IMG/VR virus record: IMGVR_UViG_3300020202_000071 | Span: 1 to 64,000 of that record | DNA length: 64,000 nucleotides | Origin: a virus | Strand: one strand, 5' to 3' | Shown here: in pieces, positions 9,157 through 18,216 of the stretch | Position numbering within the stretch: the stretch's first letter is position 1 | How the letters are laid out: each line of letters begins with the position of its first letter | Notes under the pieces: generated by a model | Databases searched by the model: none | What the model was told of the DNA's origin: nothing | Seen by the model: the letters and a program-made list of their open reading frames with translations, nothing else | Position numbers and translations under genes: made by a program

Positions 9157-10455
9157 ATGCCTGGCGCAGCAGACATCTTCGGCGTCATCGGGGGCGGGCT
9201 TGAAGGGTTCGCACGGGGTCTCTCCATTCAACGCGAGCTGGAAGCCGAAGAGCGGCGTCGTCTTGCAGAGGAAGCGCGGATCCGGCGACAGATGGAACTG
9301 GAGGATCGGAGAATCGCCCTCGCCGAGCAAACGCGACGTGATCGCAACAACGAGGTTGGTCTCGAGACGATGTCCCACGATCGCGCAGCGTGGGAACGCG
9401 AGCAGAAAATGCTCAGTGACCAGCGCGTGCAGCAGCAGTTGCAGGCGATTCAGGAGGAATGGCTCGCCTCGCTTCCGCCGGACTTGCGCGCGATGATGCG
9501 CGGCGAGCAACTCGGATTCAAGGGGGCGAAACGCGAGGACTTCCAGTCACCGGAACAACGCGAGGCGGAACGGACGCGCGCGGCGGCTCAGAAACGGGAG
9601 GAGGTGCAAGCCGAGCGCGACGCCGACTTCACAGACTTTCAGCGGCGTGAGCGATTCAAAAAAAGCCTTGGCGGCGATCTACCGATCACGCCGAAGGACG
9701 ATCCGGCGCTGCCGATGGGGGTTCGCGATTACCTCGACTCGTTACTGACCAAACATCAGGGAGCGTTTGAAAAGGCCGAGGGGGACTTCAATCAAACCTG
9801 GAACCAGTTGAAGGAAGATCACCCCAGACTCGATCCGGCCAAGGCGCGGGAGTACCTCAAGCATGTCTTTGGGTATGAGAAGCCTTCCGCAGCCTCCACG
9901 AAGCCGAACGCGCTGGACGTGTTTGGTCAGGTCGACCGTCCACCGATCAACGCACCGACATCTGGCCGCGCGCGCGGGTTTGGGGCGAGTCCACAAGTGG
10001 CGTTGCCTCGGGAGCGGAATCCCGACCCGCGCGGCTTACCGAGACCACGGTCGGGTAACGGTGACATTGCGCTTGGCCAAGACGGTCAAGCGAGGACATC
10101 AGAGGCGGCTGCGGTCATCACGCAGGCGCGCGATGCGCGTGCGGTCGAGGAACAGGAGCGCGCGCGCCGGCGCGGCTTGGATGTAGGCGATCTCCCCATC
10201 ACACCGCTGCCGCGCGAACTCCGGGATGGGCGTGGCAAGCCGGAAACGATGCCGGTGGAAGTGGTCAGCCAGTCGGTCGACGCGCCACCCGAACGATCGC
10301 CAGAAGCGGATGCGGATCGGCTTCGGCGTCTGGAGCAGCAGGCCCGCAGTCTGCTCTCTCGCCTCGCGAACACGGCGGACACGTCGCAGCAGGACGTGTT
10401 GTTCAAGGAACTGGAGCGCGTCAAGGCGTTGCTAGTTGCAGCCGGAGGGAAATAG
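9157..10455 (+). CDS. Coiled-coil virion protein (432 aa)
   Basis: After a short hydrophobic start (MPGAADIFGVIGGGLEGFAR) comes a long charged helix with EAEERRRLAEEARIRRQMEL and DRRIALAEQTRR, about residues 20-150. A proline-rich, less ordered region and a second helix near the end (LRRLEQQARSLLSRL) follow. It starts 3 bases after the preceding gene and overlaps the likely ribosome binding site of the polyvalent protein gene. It is probably a partner of the two ejection proteins around it. Function inferred only. Confidence 0.6.
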   Translation: MPGAADIFGVIGGGLEGFARGLSIQRELEAEERRRLAEEARIRRQMELEDRRIALAEQTRRDRNNEVGLETMSHDRAAWEREQKMLSDQRVQQQLQAIQEEWLASLPPDLRAMMRGEQLGFKGAKREDFQSPEQREAERTRAAAQKREEVQAERDADFTDFQRRERFKKSLGGDLPITPKDDPALPMGVRDYLDSLLTKHQGAFEKAEGDFNQTWNQLKEDHPRLDPAKAREYLKHVFGYEKPSAASTKPNALDVFGQVDRPPINAPTSGRARGFGASPQVALPRERNPDPRGLPRPRSGNGDIALGQDGQARTSEAAAVITQARDARAVEEQERARRRGLDVGDLPITPLPRELRDGRGKPETMPVEVVSQSVDAPPERSPEADADRLRRLEQQARSLLSRLANTADTSQQDVLFKELERVKALLVAAGGK

Positions 10456-10459
10456 TCGG

Positions 10460-13400
10460 GTGCCACAGCGTCCCGCCTCATTGCTCGCCGAGATTGACGC
10501 GGCACTGGCGTCGGCCTCTGCACGTCGTTCGTCTCCGACAGGCGCCAAGAGTCTGATCGCCGAGATCGACGCGGTGTTGGGGCAATCGCGCAGTACCCGA
10601 TCTGCGGTCACGGACCAGACGAATGTCGATGTGTCCGCGCTGCTCGCGGACATTGACGCGGCGCTCAACCAGTTCCAGTCACCACACCAAATGCCGCCGG
10701 CGATGACTCCATTGGCCAGTCACGCGCGCGAGGCGATGCCTTCCGCCTCGCTGCCGCCGATGCGGCCGATGTCGAGCCATGCGCCGGCGGCACCGTCGAC
10801 ACCGCTGATCGCCAGCAATCATGCGCAGCGCCCAATGCCGTCTGGTCCACCGCCTGGCCACGAGACGCGCCCAGGCGTGCAACCACAACCGCGGCGTCAG
10901 GGCGATGTCGTCCTCCCCGGCACGAGCGTGCCCCTCGAGGAGATCGAAGATGTTGTCGGCATGGTGCCCGCGGACCTGGCGGGCACGACGGCGCTCGAAC
11001 GGCAGACCATTCGATCATCGCCGTCGCGACATCGTCCGCCCGCGCCGCCCGTCGTCGACACCCCACCCCCGCCGGCGCCGGGACCGACAGAAGCGACCGC
11101 GCTCGAATCCGTGATCTCTGGTGTCGCACGAGCGGGACGAGAGTTCGGCGAGGTGCATCAGCAACTCGGTCGCGGTGGCTTGCAAGGACTGGGTGGCGTC
11201 GCGACTGGTCTCGGGCGCGCGATCGAATGGGCTGGAGGCACCGAACCCGCCACGCATCCGCACGCACAAACTGCGGAGCGCGTTGCGTCAGGCTTACAGC
11301 AGGTCGGCGAGTTGTTGAAGACGGCTGGCACCCCTCCCGATCCGGGACGCGTGCAGCGAGACATTGCCGAAGAACCCGCAGCGCTCTTGGACCCGCAGTG
11401 GTGGACCTACAACATCGGGTCGGCAGCCGGGAGTCAACTCGCGTTTCTGGGTCCAATGTTTGCGACCAAAGCCGTCGCCGGCGGCATCGGACGAATTGTG
11501 TCACTCGTGCCGAAGCTGAAAGAAGCGGCCGAGCTCACTGCGGGGATCGGCGCCGGTAGCGTCGTCGAAGCAGTTGTCGAAGGCGGGCTGGCGTACGACG
11601 ACGCGATCGAGAGCGGCGCGACGCCGGAAGACGCCGGCAAGGCCGCCGCCATCGTCGCGCGCGAAAACATCGATACGTTGCTCGGCACCAATGCCGCCGG
11701 CTATTTGATGCCACTCGTGACGGATGCGCGCCCGATTCTGCGCCTGATCGCCGGGGGATTCTCGGAAGGGGGTCAGGAATACCTTCAGGAAGTCATCGCT
11801 GGCACGGCGGCGCAGCAGGTCTACGATCCAGCACGCAATCCCTTTGCGGGTGCCGCCACAGCCGGCCTGATGGGTGCCGTCACCGGCGGCGCACAAGGCG
11901 CGATGATGGCCGCGCCGCAGCGTCCGGCTGTGGCCGCACCTGCCGACGCCGCTCCGGTCCAGACCGGTATGGCGGTTTCCAGTGACGGGGCAACGGTCGA
12001 CGGACCTGCTGTTCCTGATGTGCCGTTCGGTCTTGCGCCGGGAGGAACGCCGACGGCCACGCCGTCGCCCACCGTTGCCGCGCCACTGACGCGCACCGAC
12101 ACGATCGATGACATCGAAGTAACCGTTCCGGTAGATGCGCCGCCGATTATTCCCCCACCGACGAACATCGTCGCCACGCCATCGGACCTCGTCGCAGCTG
12201 ATGCCGTCGCCGTGCCTGACGCGACACGTGACGTCTCACCGGGGGCCGTGGACACCATGCCGCTGCCGTCCGCCCCGAGCGATCCGCTCCCCGGGGTGCG
12301 GTATCAGATGCCCGCGCGCGCCATCAGGATGGATCCAGAATCATTGCAATTCCGGGCGCAGGCGAATCGCGAGGGCCTCGACGCGACGCGCGCCATCACG
12401 GAGGCCTATGACCCCAAGAAAGGCGGCATTCTCGCCGTCTGGCGCGATCCGCAGACGGGCGAGACAAAGGTCGTCAACGGCCATCATCGACTCGCCGCCG
12501 CGCAACGCGACGATGCGTCCGTCGCTGTCGTGTACATCGATGCGCCGACGGCCGCTGAGGCCCGCACCCAAGGTGCGCTGCTGAACATCGACGAGGATCA
12601 CGCGGATCTGCGCGATGCGGTCCAGCTGTTTGTCGACGGAGGCTTCACCAAGGCCGACCTCGAGACGTTGGGGATTTCGCCGCGGTCTCGCGTGGCACGC
12701 GACGCAGAGGCGGTCGCGAGCTTGGCGCCTGGCATCCGTGCGGCGTGGCAGGCGGGCGAGGTTCCGGATGGCATCGCAGTAGCGCTCGGGCGCGCAGATC
12801 TCTCACCAGAGCAACAGGCGGTCGTCCAGAAGGTCTATCTCCAGCAACAGGCGAAAGGGCGTGAACTCCCCGCGACGCAAATCAGTATTCTGGCGCGGCG
12901 CGTCAAAGCGGCGCCGGAGACGCGCCAGACCAGCGATCAGGGGTCGATCTTTGATGTCCTTGGTGAGGAGCGCGGTCAGAATCTGTTTGTCGAGCGGGCA
13001 GCGCTCGAGGATTGGCTCGTGTCGCAACTCGGTCGCGACAAGCGCTTATTTGGCACAGTCAGTCGGCACGCCGACCGGCTCACGGAAGGCGGCACACAGG
13101 TCGATGTTGTGCAAGGCGAGCGGATTGCGGCAGAATCTGGTCAGGCTGCCGCCGTGGTGCGGCGCCTGGCGGACGTCGCCGGACCCGTCAGCCGCGCCTT
13201 GAACGAGGCGGCGACCCGTGTCGCGGCCGGAGAGAATCTTCATGCCGTCCGAACCGCGCTCCTCGATGTCGCCCGCACCGCTGCGCGCGCCGAACTCGGC
13301 ACCGCGGCCGCTGCTCACCCCGGCGCAAAAGGCACATCTGATGCGCGCGTATCCACGGCTCCGGAAGGCCGTGTCCTCCCGAACGACACCGACGGCTCAC

Positions 13401-16400
13401 CGCGTACCGCTGTCGTAGCACGGCGCGGTGGCGGTACCGCGCGCGCGATGCCGCCCGCCACTCTGCGGGTGACGATTCGCGAAACTACCTATCGCGATCG
13501 TCCTGGCTTCACGGTCAGCTGGAGAGACGGCGCGTTTCCGCAATCGGTCTTCGTCCCATCCCGGATTCAAGCCGACGCCATCAAGTCTGTCGTGCAGCAG
13601 GGCGGCGGTGTCGACGCGATTGATCGGATTGTCCGCGATGGCCCGCCGATCACGACGGACACGCTCCCCACGGGCGAACGGCAGCCGCGCCTCCCGGAAG
13701 CCGGCGAGGTGCGCGATCGCGAAGTGGTGACGCCGCCCGTGGCCGCGGTGCCCGAGCCTGAATTTCGTTTACGCGGTCAGTCCGCGCGCGCGCCCGCCAC
13801 GCAAGGTCGCCTGTTCGGCATGTCAACCGCCGCGACGTCCACGCCCATGGGTGGCGACGCCCTGCGACAAGTCAACGACTACACGTTCGAGCAACCGCCA
13901 TCGCACATTACTAATCGGTTTCGCGGTCGCGCGCCGATCTCCGAACATCAGGTCGTCAACACCTTACGGCGCATCTTCGCCGTCTCGCGCGAGAGCGGCG
14001 ATGTGCTGGATCGCTTGGCGGGATCGGAGCAGGTGCCACTCCCCACACGCCGCGGCCGCAGCACCATGATTCGTCGTGGTCGGGCCCTAGGCGTCTACAA
14101 CACCAAGACCGGCAGCATTCGACTCAAGCGGGACATAGATCTCTCCACGTTTGTGCACGAGCTCGGCCATCACATCGACTTCGCCTTGTTCGAACAGCAT
14201 GGTCGTCCGATGGGCCTGTTCAAAGACGAATTGCTCCGCATGGGCGAAGGCACCACGCCGCCCTCGATGCGCGGCGTCAAGAAGCATGAGTCCTATCAAC
14301 TCGCGGAAGGCGTCGCCGAGTTCTTCCGGATCTGGTTTCCTGATCCGGCGCGCGCCAAGACGGTCGCGCCGAAGTTCTCGGCGGCCTTAGACGAGGTCAT
14401 GCAGCGCGCTGAGGGGTTTGGCCAGCAGCTGGAAGACGCGCAATCCCTGGTGCAGCGGTATCTGTCGCAGGACTTGGCCACGCGCGGCGTCGCCCGCATC
14501 AGCATTCATCCGCGCTCGCTCGCGTCGGCCCCGATCGCGGCAGCCCGGCGCACCGTCCGCAACGTGCGCGAGGCGTATCGGGAGGGCGGATCACTCAGGG
14601 CCACGGCGAAACGCGTCGGGGCGTCTGTCCTCGATTCCCTCAACGTGCCGAAGTGGATGCGCGACCCGCACCAGCAGTGGCAGGCATTCCGGAAACAGTG
14701 GATTGATGATCTCGACGCGATCCAGCGGGCCGTCTTCGACATGGCGGGCGATGACCTGAGCGCGGCCGATCACGCGTACGTGCTGGCGCGCATCGCGCGC
14801 GGCACCGCTGGCAAGGCCCAAGGGTTTCTCGAGCACGGCGTCCGGGATCTCGATGGGCAGTTTCTCGGGCCCTCACTCCGCGCCGCATTGGCACCCGTCA
14901 TGGACCGGCTGACGCGGGACGAAGGAGCGCCATACACGCGGCCCGATTTGGCGTCGTATCTCGTGGCGCTCCGCGCGCGCGAGCTGCACACCCGCACGAC
15001 CAACCCACGCGATCCAGGCATGAAGCTCGCGGAGGCCGAGCTGATCATTCGTGCCACGGAAGGTGATGCGCGCTTCGAGCAATTTGCGGCCGCGCGCGAT
15101 GCCGTATATGCCTACCAACGGTCGCTCTTGGCGTACGCCAGGCAGGCCGGGGCGTTCAGCGAGGCGCAGATTACGGCGATCCAGAAGGCTGGCGAGTTCT
15201 ATGTGCCGCTCCAGCGAGTGCTGGAAGAGGTCGAAGAGGCGGGCGGCGGAAGCGCCAAGCGCATTGCGGATCGCGTGAGCCCCATCAAGAGCCAGAAGGG
15301 CTCTGGTCGCGACATCATCGATCCCTTTGAATCGATCGTGAAGAACACGGCGACCATCGTCGACATGGTCGAAAAGAACCGCGCGATGATCGCGCTGACG
15401 TCACTCGCCGACGAGACGACCGGATCGGCCCTATGGCTGGAACGGGTGCCACCCGATCAACTGCCCACGACGTTCAGACTTGACCAGCTCCAAGAGGTTG
15501 TCGTCGACAAGCTTGTGGCCGCCGGCACGGACGTTCCCGAGGGCATCGACTGGTCGGACATGGTGACGGTATTTACACCCACGCTGTGGGGCGATCCGAA
15601 GCACCGGATCGTCACGGTCATCAAGAATGGCAAGCGGCAGTTCTATCAAGTGCAGGACGAAGCGCTCTACCAGGCGATCACCGCAATCGGCCCGGCCGCC
15701 GCAACGGAGTTGATGCACTGGATGGCCAAGCCGACGGCGGTCCTCCGGGCGGGTGCGACGTTGACGCCTGGCTTCATCATTCGCAACCTGCTGCGAGACA
15801 CCGTGGGCGCGATGCTGCAGTCGCGGCACGGATTTATCCCGGTCATCGACACGCTCGGCGGGTGGGTGTCCATGTTCCGGCGCGACGCGGACTGGCAGTT
15901 ATATCAAGCCGCCGGCGTGCAACAAGCGGCACTCCTGGGACAGGACCGCGATCGCGTGGCGTCCGTGCTCGATGAACTCGGCGACAAAGGCTGGCGGCGC
16001 CGGATCAAAACCGCGCTGCATCCGCTCGATGCGCTGCGACGGGTCTCCGAACAGATCGAAAACGCCACGCGCGTCGGCGAGTTCAAGTTGGCGCTTCGCA
16101 ATCCCGGCGCGGACCGACGGGTCGGGGTTCTCGGGATCGCGCAACGCATGGCCGATACCGCGCGCGGCCGGAATACGCCGATCACCGAGCGGCACCAACT
16201 CGCGCGCGCGACCCTCGCAGCGCGTGACGTGACCGTGGACTTTTCGCGCGGGGGGACGAGCGCGAAAGAGGTCTCGCAGTTCAAAGCCTTCTTCAACGCC
16301 CGCACGCAGGGCTTTGCACGAATTGCCGAGACCGTTCACCGCGACCCGACTGGCGCGGCGATCACGGTGGCGGGACTCTCAGCGCTGTCCCTCGCACTGT

Positions 16401-17347
16401 GGATGTTGAACAAGGACGATGAGGACTACCAGACCCTCACGCATCGCGAGCGCATGGACTACTGGTGGTACAAGTTGCCAGGGAACGACCGGTGGCTCCG
16501 GATCCCCAAACCGCACGAGTGGGGCGCGATCCCGAACGTCGTCGAGGGCGCGCTCAACCAGGTCTACCACGAACAGCCGGATGAAATCCGCCGCATGATG
16601 CCCATTCTCCAAGGGATTTCGTGGACGGAACTCGCCACGGCGTTCACGTTTACGTTTGTGCTGCCCGCATTGGAAGCTGCCAGTAACTACGACACGTACC
16701 GTCGCCGACCGATCGTGAGCCCGTTCGACGAGATGAACCTCTTGCCTGAGGATCAGTACTCCGAGTTGACGTCCGAAACGATGAAACTCGTTGGGAAGGC
16801 ACTCGGCGTGTCGCCCGCCAAACTGGAACATCTGGTTGTTGGGTATACCGCGTCGGCTGGGCGGGCGGCCCTAGATCTGACCGATCCGATTGCACGACTG
16901 ATCACCGGGAGGCCGGCCAGGTCGCCAGTAAAGTGGCGATCGGAGCAATGGCCCGGCCTGGGCGTGGTGCTCAGGGACGCCTCGCCCACCAGTTACGCGC
17001 AGCCACTTCAAGACTTCTATCAGGAGCGAGCCGAACTGCAGCGGGCTCGTGGGACTCAGCGCGCGCGGCAACGCGCCGGGGATGCGGCGGGCATCGCCGA
17101 GATCAACGAACGGTACGGTGCCAGGTTCACCCCGGAGCACGTCGCGCGCATCCAAGCCGCCGATGACGCCATTACGGAACTGCGCGGGATGCGAGATCAG
17201 GTTGACGCATCCGCAGACCTGACACCAGCCGAGCGGAAGCGCGCTCGTGAGGTGATTCACCGTGCGATGGTGCGATGGGCGGCCACCGCGACATGGTCGC
17301 CGACGATGAAAACGCACGTCCTGCCGCGAGCGGCCAGCGGTCAGTAA
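10460..17347 (+). CDS. Giant polyvalent protein: ParB-like, HELGH peptidase and LPD38-like domains
   Basis: 2295 residues. I use GTG 10460, preceded by GGAGGG, rather than the TTG at 10436. Residues 1-70 hold three copies of an LxAEIDAaL repeat. A Pro-rich linker and a small hydrophobic, membrane-active-looking region (about 230-480) follow. A ParB/Srx-like domain at about 610-720 has the VNGHHRLAAAQR motif. A zincin-type peptidase lies at about 1232-1242 (FVHELGHHIDF). A long helical region and a C-terminal domain at about 1950-2150 (WMLNKDDEDYQ, WWYKLP, PKPHEWG) resemble the large polyvalent-associated domain LPD38. Such multi-enzyme proteins are packaged and ejected with DNA to counter host defences. 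The role is inferred from family knowledge; catalytic activity was not tested. Confidence 0.85.
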   Translation: MPQRPASLLAEIDAALASASARRSSPTGAKSLIAEIDAVLGQSRSTRSAVTDQTNVDVSALLADIDAALNQFQSPHQMPPAMTPLASHAREAMPSASLPPMRPMSSHAPAAPSTPLIASNHAQRPMPSGPPPGHETRPGVQPQPRRQGDVVLPGTSVPLEEIEDVVGMVPADLAGTTALERQTIRSSPSRHRPPAPPVVDTPPPPAPGPTEATALESVISGVARAGREFGEVHQQLGRGGLQGLGGVATGLGRAIEWAGGTEPATHPHAQTAERVASGLQQVGELLKTAGTPPDPGRVQRDIAEEPAALLDPQWWTYNIGSAAGSQLAFLGPMFATKAVAGGIGRIVSLVPKLKEAAELTAGIGAGSVVEAVVEGGLAYDDAIESGATPEDAGKAAAIVARENIDTLLGTNAAGYLMPLVTDARPILRLIAGGFSEGGQEYLQEVIAGTAAQQVYDPARNPFAGAATAGLMGAVTGGAQGAMMAAPQRPAVAAPADAAPVQTGMAVSSDGATVDGPAVPDVPFGLAPGGTPTATPSPTVAAPLTRTDTIDDIEVTVPVDAPPIIPPPTNIVATPSDLVAADAVAVPDATRDVSPGAVDTMPLPSAPSDPLPGVRYQMPARAIRMDPESLQFRAQANREGLDATRAITEAYDPKKGGILAVWRDPQTGETKVVNGHHRLAAAQRDDASVAVVYIDAPTAAEARTQGALLNIDEDHADLRDAVQLFVDGGFTKADLETLGISPRSRVARDAEAVASLAPGIRAAWQAGEVPDGIAVALGRADLSPEQQAVVQKVYLQQQAKGRELPATQISILARRVKAAPETRQTSDQGSIFDVLGEERGQNLFVERAALEDWLVSQLGRDKRLFGTVSRHADRLTEGGTQVDVVQGERIAAESGQAAAVVRRLADVAGPVSRALNEAATRVAAGENLHAVRTALLDVARTAARAELGTAAAAHPGAKGTSDARVSTAPEGRVLPNDTDGSPRTAVVARRGGGTARAMPPATLRVTIRETTYRDRPGFTVSWRDGAFPQSVFVPSRIQADAIKSVVQQGGGVDAIDRIVRDGPPITTDTLPTGERQPRLPEAGEVRDREVVTPPVAAVPEPEFRLRGQSARAPATQGRLFGMSTAATSTPMGGDALRQVNDYTFEQPPSHITNRFRGRAPISEHQVVNTLRRIFAVSRESGDVLDRLAGSEQVPLPTRRGRSTMIRRGRALGVYNTKTGSIRLKRDIDLSTFVHELGHHIDFALFEQHGRPMGLFKDELLRMGEGTTPPSMRGVKKHESYQLAEGVAEFFRIWFPDPARAKTVAPKFSAALDEVMQRAEGFGQQLEDAQSLVQRYLSQDLATRGVARISIHPRSLASAPIAAARRTVRNVREAYREGGSLRATAKRVGASVLDSLNVPKWMRDPHQQWQAFRKQWIDDLDAIQRAVFDMAGDDLSAADHAYVLARIARGTAGKAQGFLEHGVRDLDGQFLGPSLRAALAPVMDRLTRDEGAPYTRPDLASYLVALRARELHTRTTNPRDPGMKLAEAELIIRATEGDARFEQFAAARDAVYAYQRSLLAYARQAGAFSEAQITAIQKAGEFYVPLQRVLEEVEEAGGGSAKRIADRVSPIKSQKGSGRDIIDPFESIVKNTATIVDMVEKNRAMIALTSLADETTGSALWLERVPPDQLPTTFRLDQLQEVVVDKLVAAGTDVPEGIDWSDMVTVFTPTLWGDPKHRIVTVIKNGKRQFYQVQDEALYQAITAIGPAAATELMHWMAKPTAVLRAGATLTPGFIIRNLLRDTVGAMLQSRHGFIPVIDTLGGWVSMFRRDADWQLYQAAGVQQAALLGQDRDRVASVLDELGDKGWRRRIKTALHPLDALRRVSEQIENATRVGEFKLALRNPGADRRVGVLGIAQRMADTARGRNTPITERHQLARATLAARDVTVDFSRGGTSAKEVSQFKAFFNARTQGFARIAETVHRDPTGAAITVAGLSALSLALWMLNKDDEDYQTLTHRERMDYWWYKLPGNDRWLRIPKPHEWGAIPNVVEGALNQVYHEQPDEIRRMMPILQGISWTELATAFTFTFVLPALEAASNYDTYRRRPIVSPFDEMNLLPEDQYSELTSETMKLVGKALGVSPAKLEHLVVGYTASAGRAALDLTDPIARLITGRPARSPVKWRSEQWPGLGVVLRDASPTSYAQPLQDFYQERAELQRARGTQRARQRAGDAAGIAEINERYGARFTPEHVARIQAADDAITELRGMRDQVDASADLTPAERKRAREVIHRAMVRWAATATWSPTMKTHVLPRAASGQ

Positions 17348-17456
17348 CGGCTAGACTCGGTCCGGGCAGGAATGGTACAGGTAGCGCAGCGCGCGCTCGG
17401 CAAACCTGGGCTGCGACGGTTCCAGCGCGCACAGTAGATTCGTCACCACCGATGCC

Positions 17457-17474
17457 AGCCGGGCCAAGAAGGCA
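17457..17474 (+). promoter_or_regulatory. Conserved leader motif, copy 2
   Basis: AGCCGGGCCAAGAAGGCA, 7 bases before the start at 17482. As at copy 1, TTCGTCACC occurs shortly upstream (17439-17447). The rest of the 134-base gap after the polyvalent gene shows nothing else that I can name. Confidence 0.5.
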
Positions 17475-17481
17475 GGCACCG

Positions 17482-17718
17482 ATGTCCGGGGAGACCCCAC
17501 GCGGCCAGAACACCTGGGCGCGCAAGTTTTTCGATCTCGTCCTACCGATCATCGCCGCGGGCATCATCTCGTGGACGACATCGGTGCTGACGCTTCAGAC
17601 GAAAACCGCGATTCTGGAAGAACGCCAGAATCAGAACTTCCTCGAGCTTCAACGCACCATCAGCTCGATGCGCGAGGACGTGCGCGAGATCCGCGCCGAA
17701 TTGCTACGCCGGCCATGA
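17482..17718 (+). CDS. Membrane protein with coiled coil (spanin/holin candidate)
   Basis: 78 residues. An N-terminal transmembrane segment at about 17-37 (FDLVLPIIAAGIISWTTSVL) is followed by a charged coiled coil to the C-terminus (ILEERQNQNFLELQ, MREDVREIRAELL). Its stop overlaps the lysozyme start (ATGA). One TM plus a long helix directly before the endolysin matches inner-membrane spanin or holin-accessory proteins. No partner outer-membrane spanin is obvious nearby. Confidence 0.65.
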   Translation: MSGETPRGQNTWARKFFDLVLPIIAAGIISWTTSVLTLQTKTAILEERQNQNFLELQRTISSMREDVREIRAELLRRP

Positions 17719-18179
17719 CGGATCGCGATCTCAACGACATGCTCGCCCAGTTGATCGACCACGAGAGCGAACGGCTCGTGGTCTACGACGACGCCACCGG
17801 GAAACCCCTGAAACAGGGCGACACGCTGAAAGGGCATCCGACGATTGGCATCGGCCGCAACCTCGCGGGCAAAGGGCTCACGCGCGAGGAGTCGCGGTAT
17901 CTGTGTCGCAACGACATCGACGAGTGCGTCCGGGACTTGGTGACGTTCCCGTGGTTCCTCGATCTGAATGTCGTGCGGCAGCGCGCATTCGTGGATCTGC
18001 GGTTCAACCTGGGGCCGGGCACGTTCCGGCAGTTCAAAGGCATGTTCGCCGCACTCAACGACCGGGATTACGACGCGGCCGCCGATCACTTGAAAGCGAG
18101 CCTCTGGTATCGGCAGGTGGGACGTCGGGGGCCTCGGATCGTGCACATGGTGCGGACGGGAACCGACCCGACGACGTAG
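17715..18179 (+). CDS. Endolysin, T4-lysozyme (GH24) family
   Basis: 154 residues. The T4-lysozyme catalytic triad can be read directly: Glu17 in DHESERL, Asp26 in VVYDDATG and Thr43 in HPTIGIG, matching T4 Glu11, Asp20 and Thr26 with an 11-residue insertion between Asp and Thr. The C-terminal helices (RQRAFVDLRFNLG) also fit. It cleaves the beta-1,4 bond between N-acetylmuramic acid and N-acetylglucosamine. There is no signal peptide, so it needs a holin; TM candidates lie at 17482 and 19966. Confidence 0.9.
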   Translation: MTDRDLNDMLAQLIDHESERLVVYDDATGKPLKQGDTLKGHPTIGIGRNLAGKGLTREESRYLCRNDIDECVRDLVTFPWFLDLNVVRQRAFVDLRFNLGPGTFRQFKGMFAALNDRDYDAAADHLKASLWYRQVGRRGPRIVHMVRTGTDPTT

Positions 18180-18194
18180 ACGACAACCGCTCAG

Positions 18195-18210
18195 AGCCGG
18201 GCCAAAGGCA
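18195..18210 (+). promoter_or_regulatory. Conserved leader motif, copy 3
   Basis: AGCCGGGCCAAAGGCA ends 6 bases before the ATG at 18217. It has one A fewer than copy 1. Three copies before three unlinked genes suggest a functional leader rather than chance. Confidence 0.5.
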
Positions 18211-18216
18211 TGAGCG

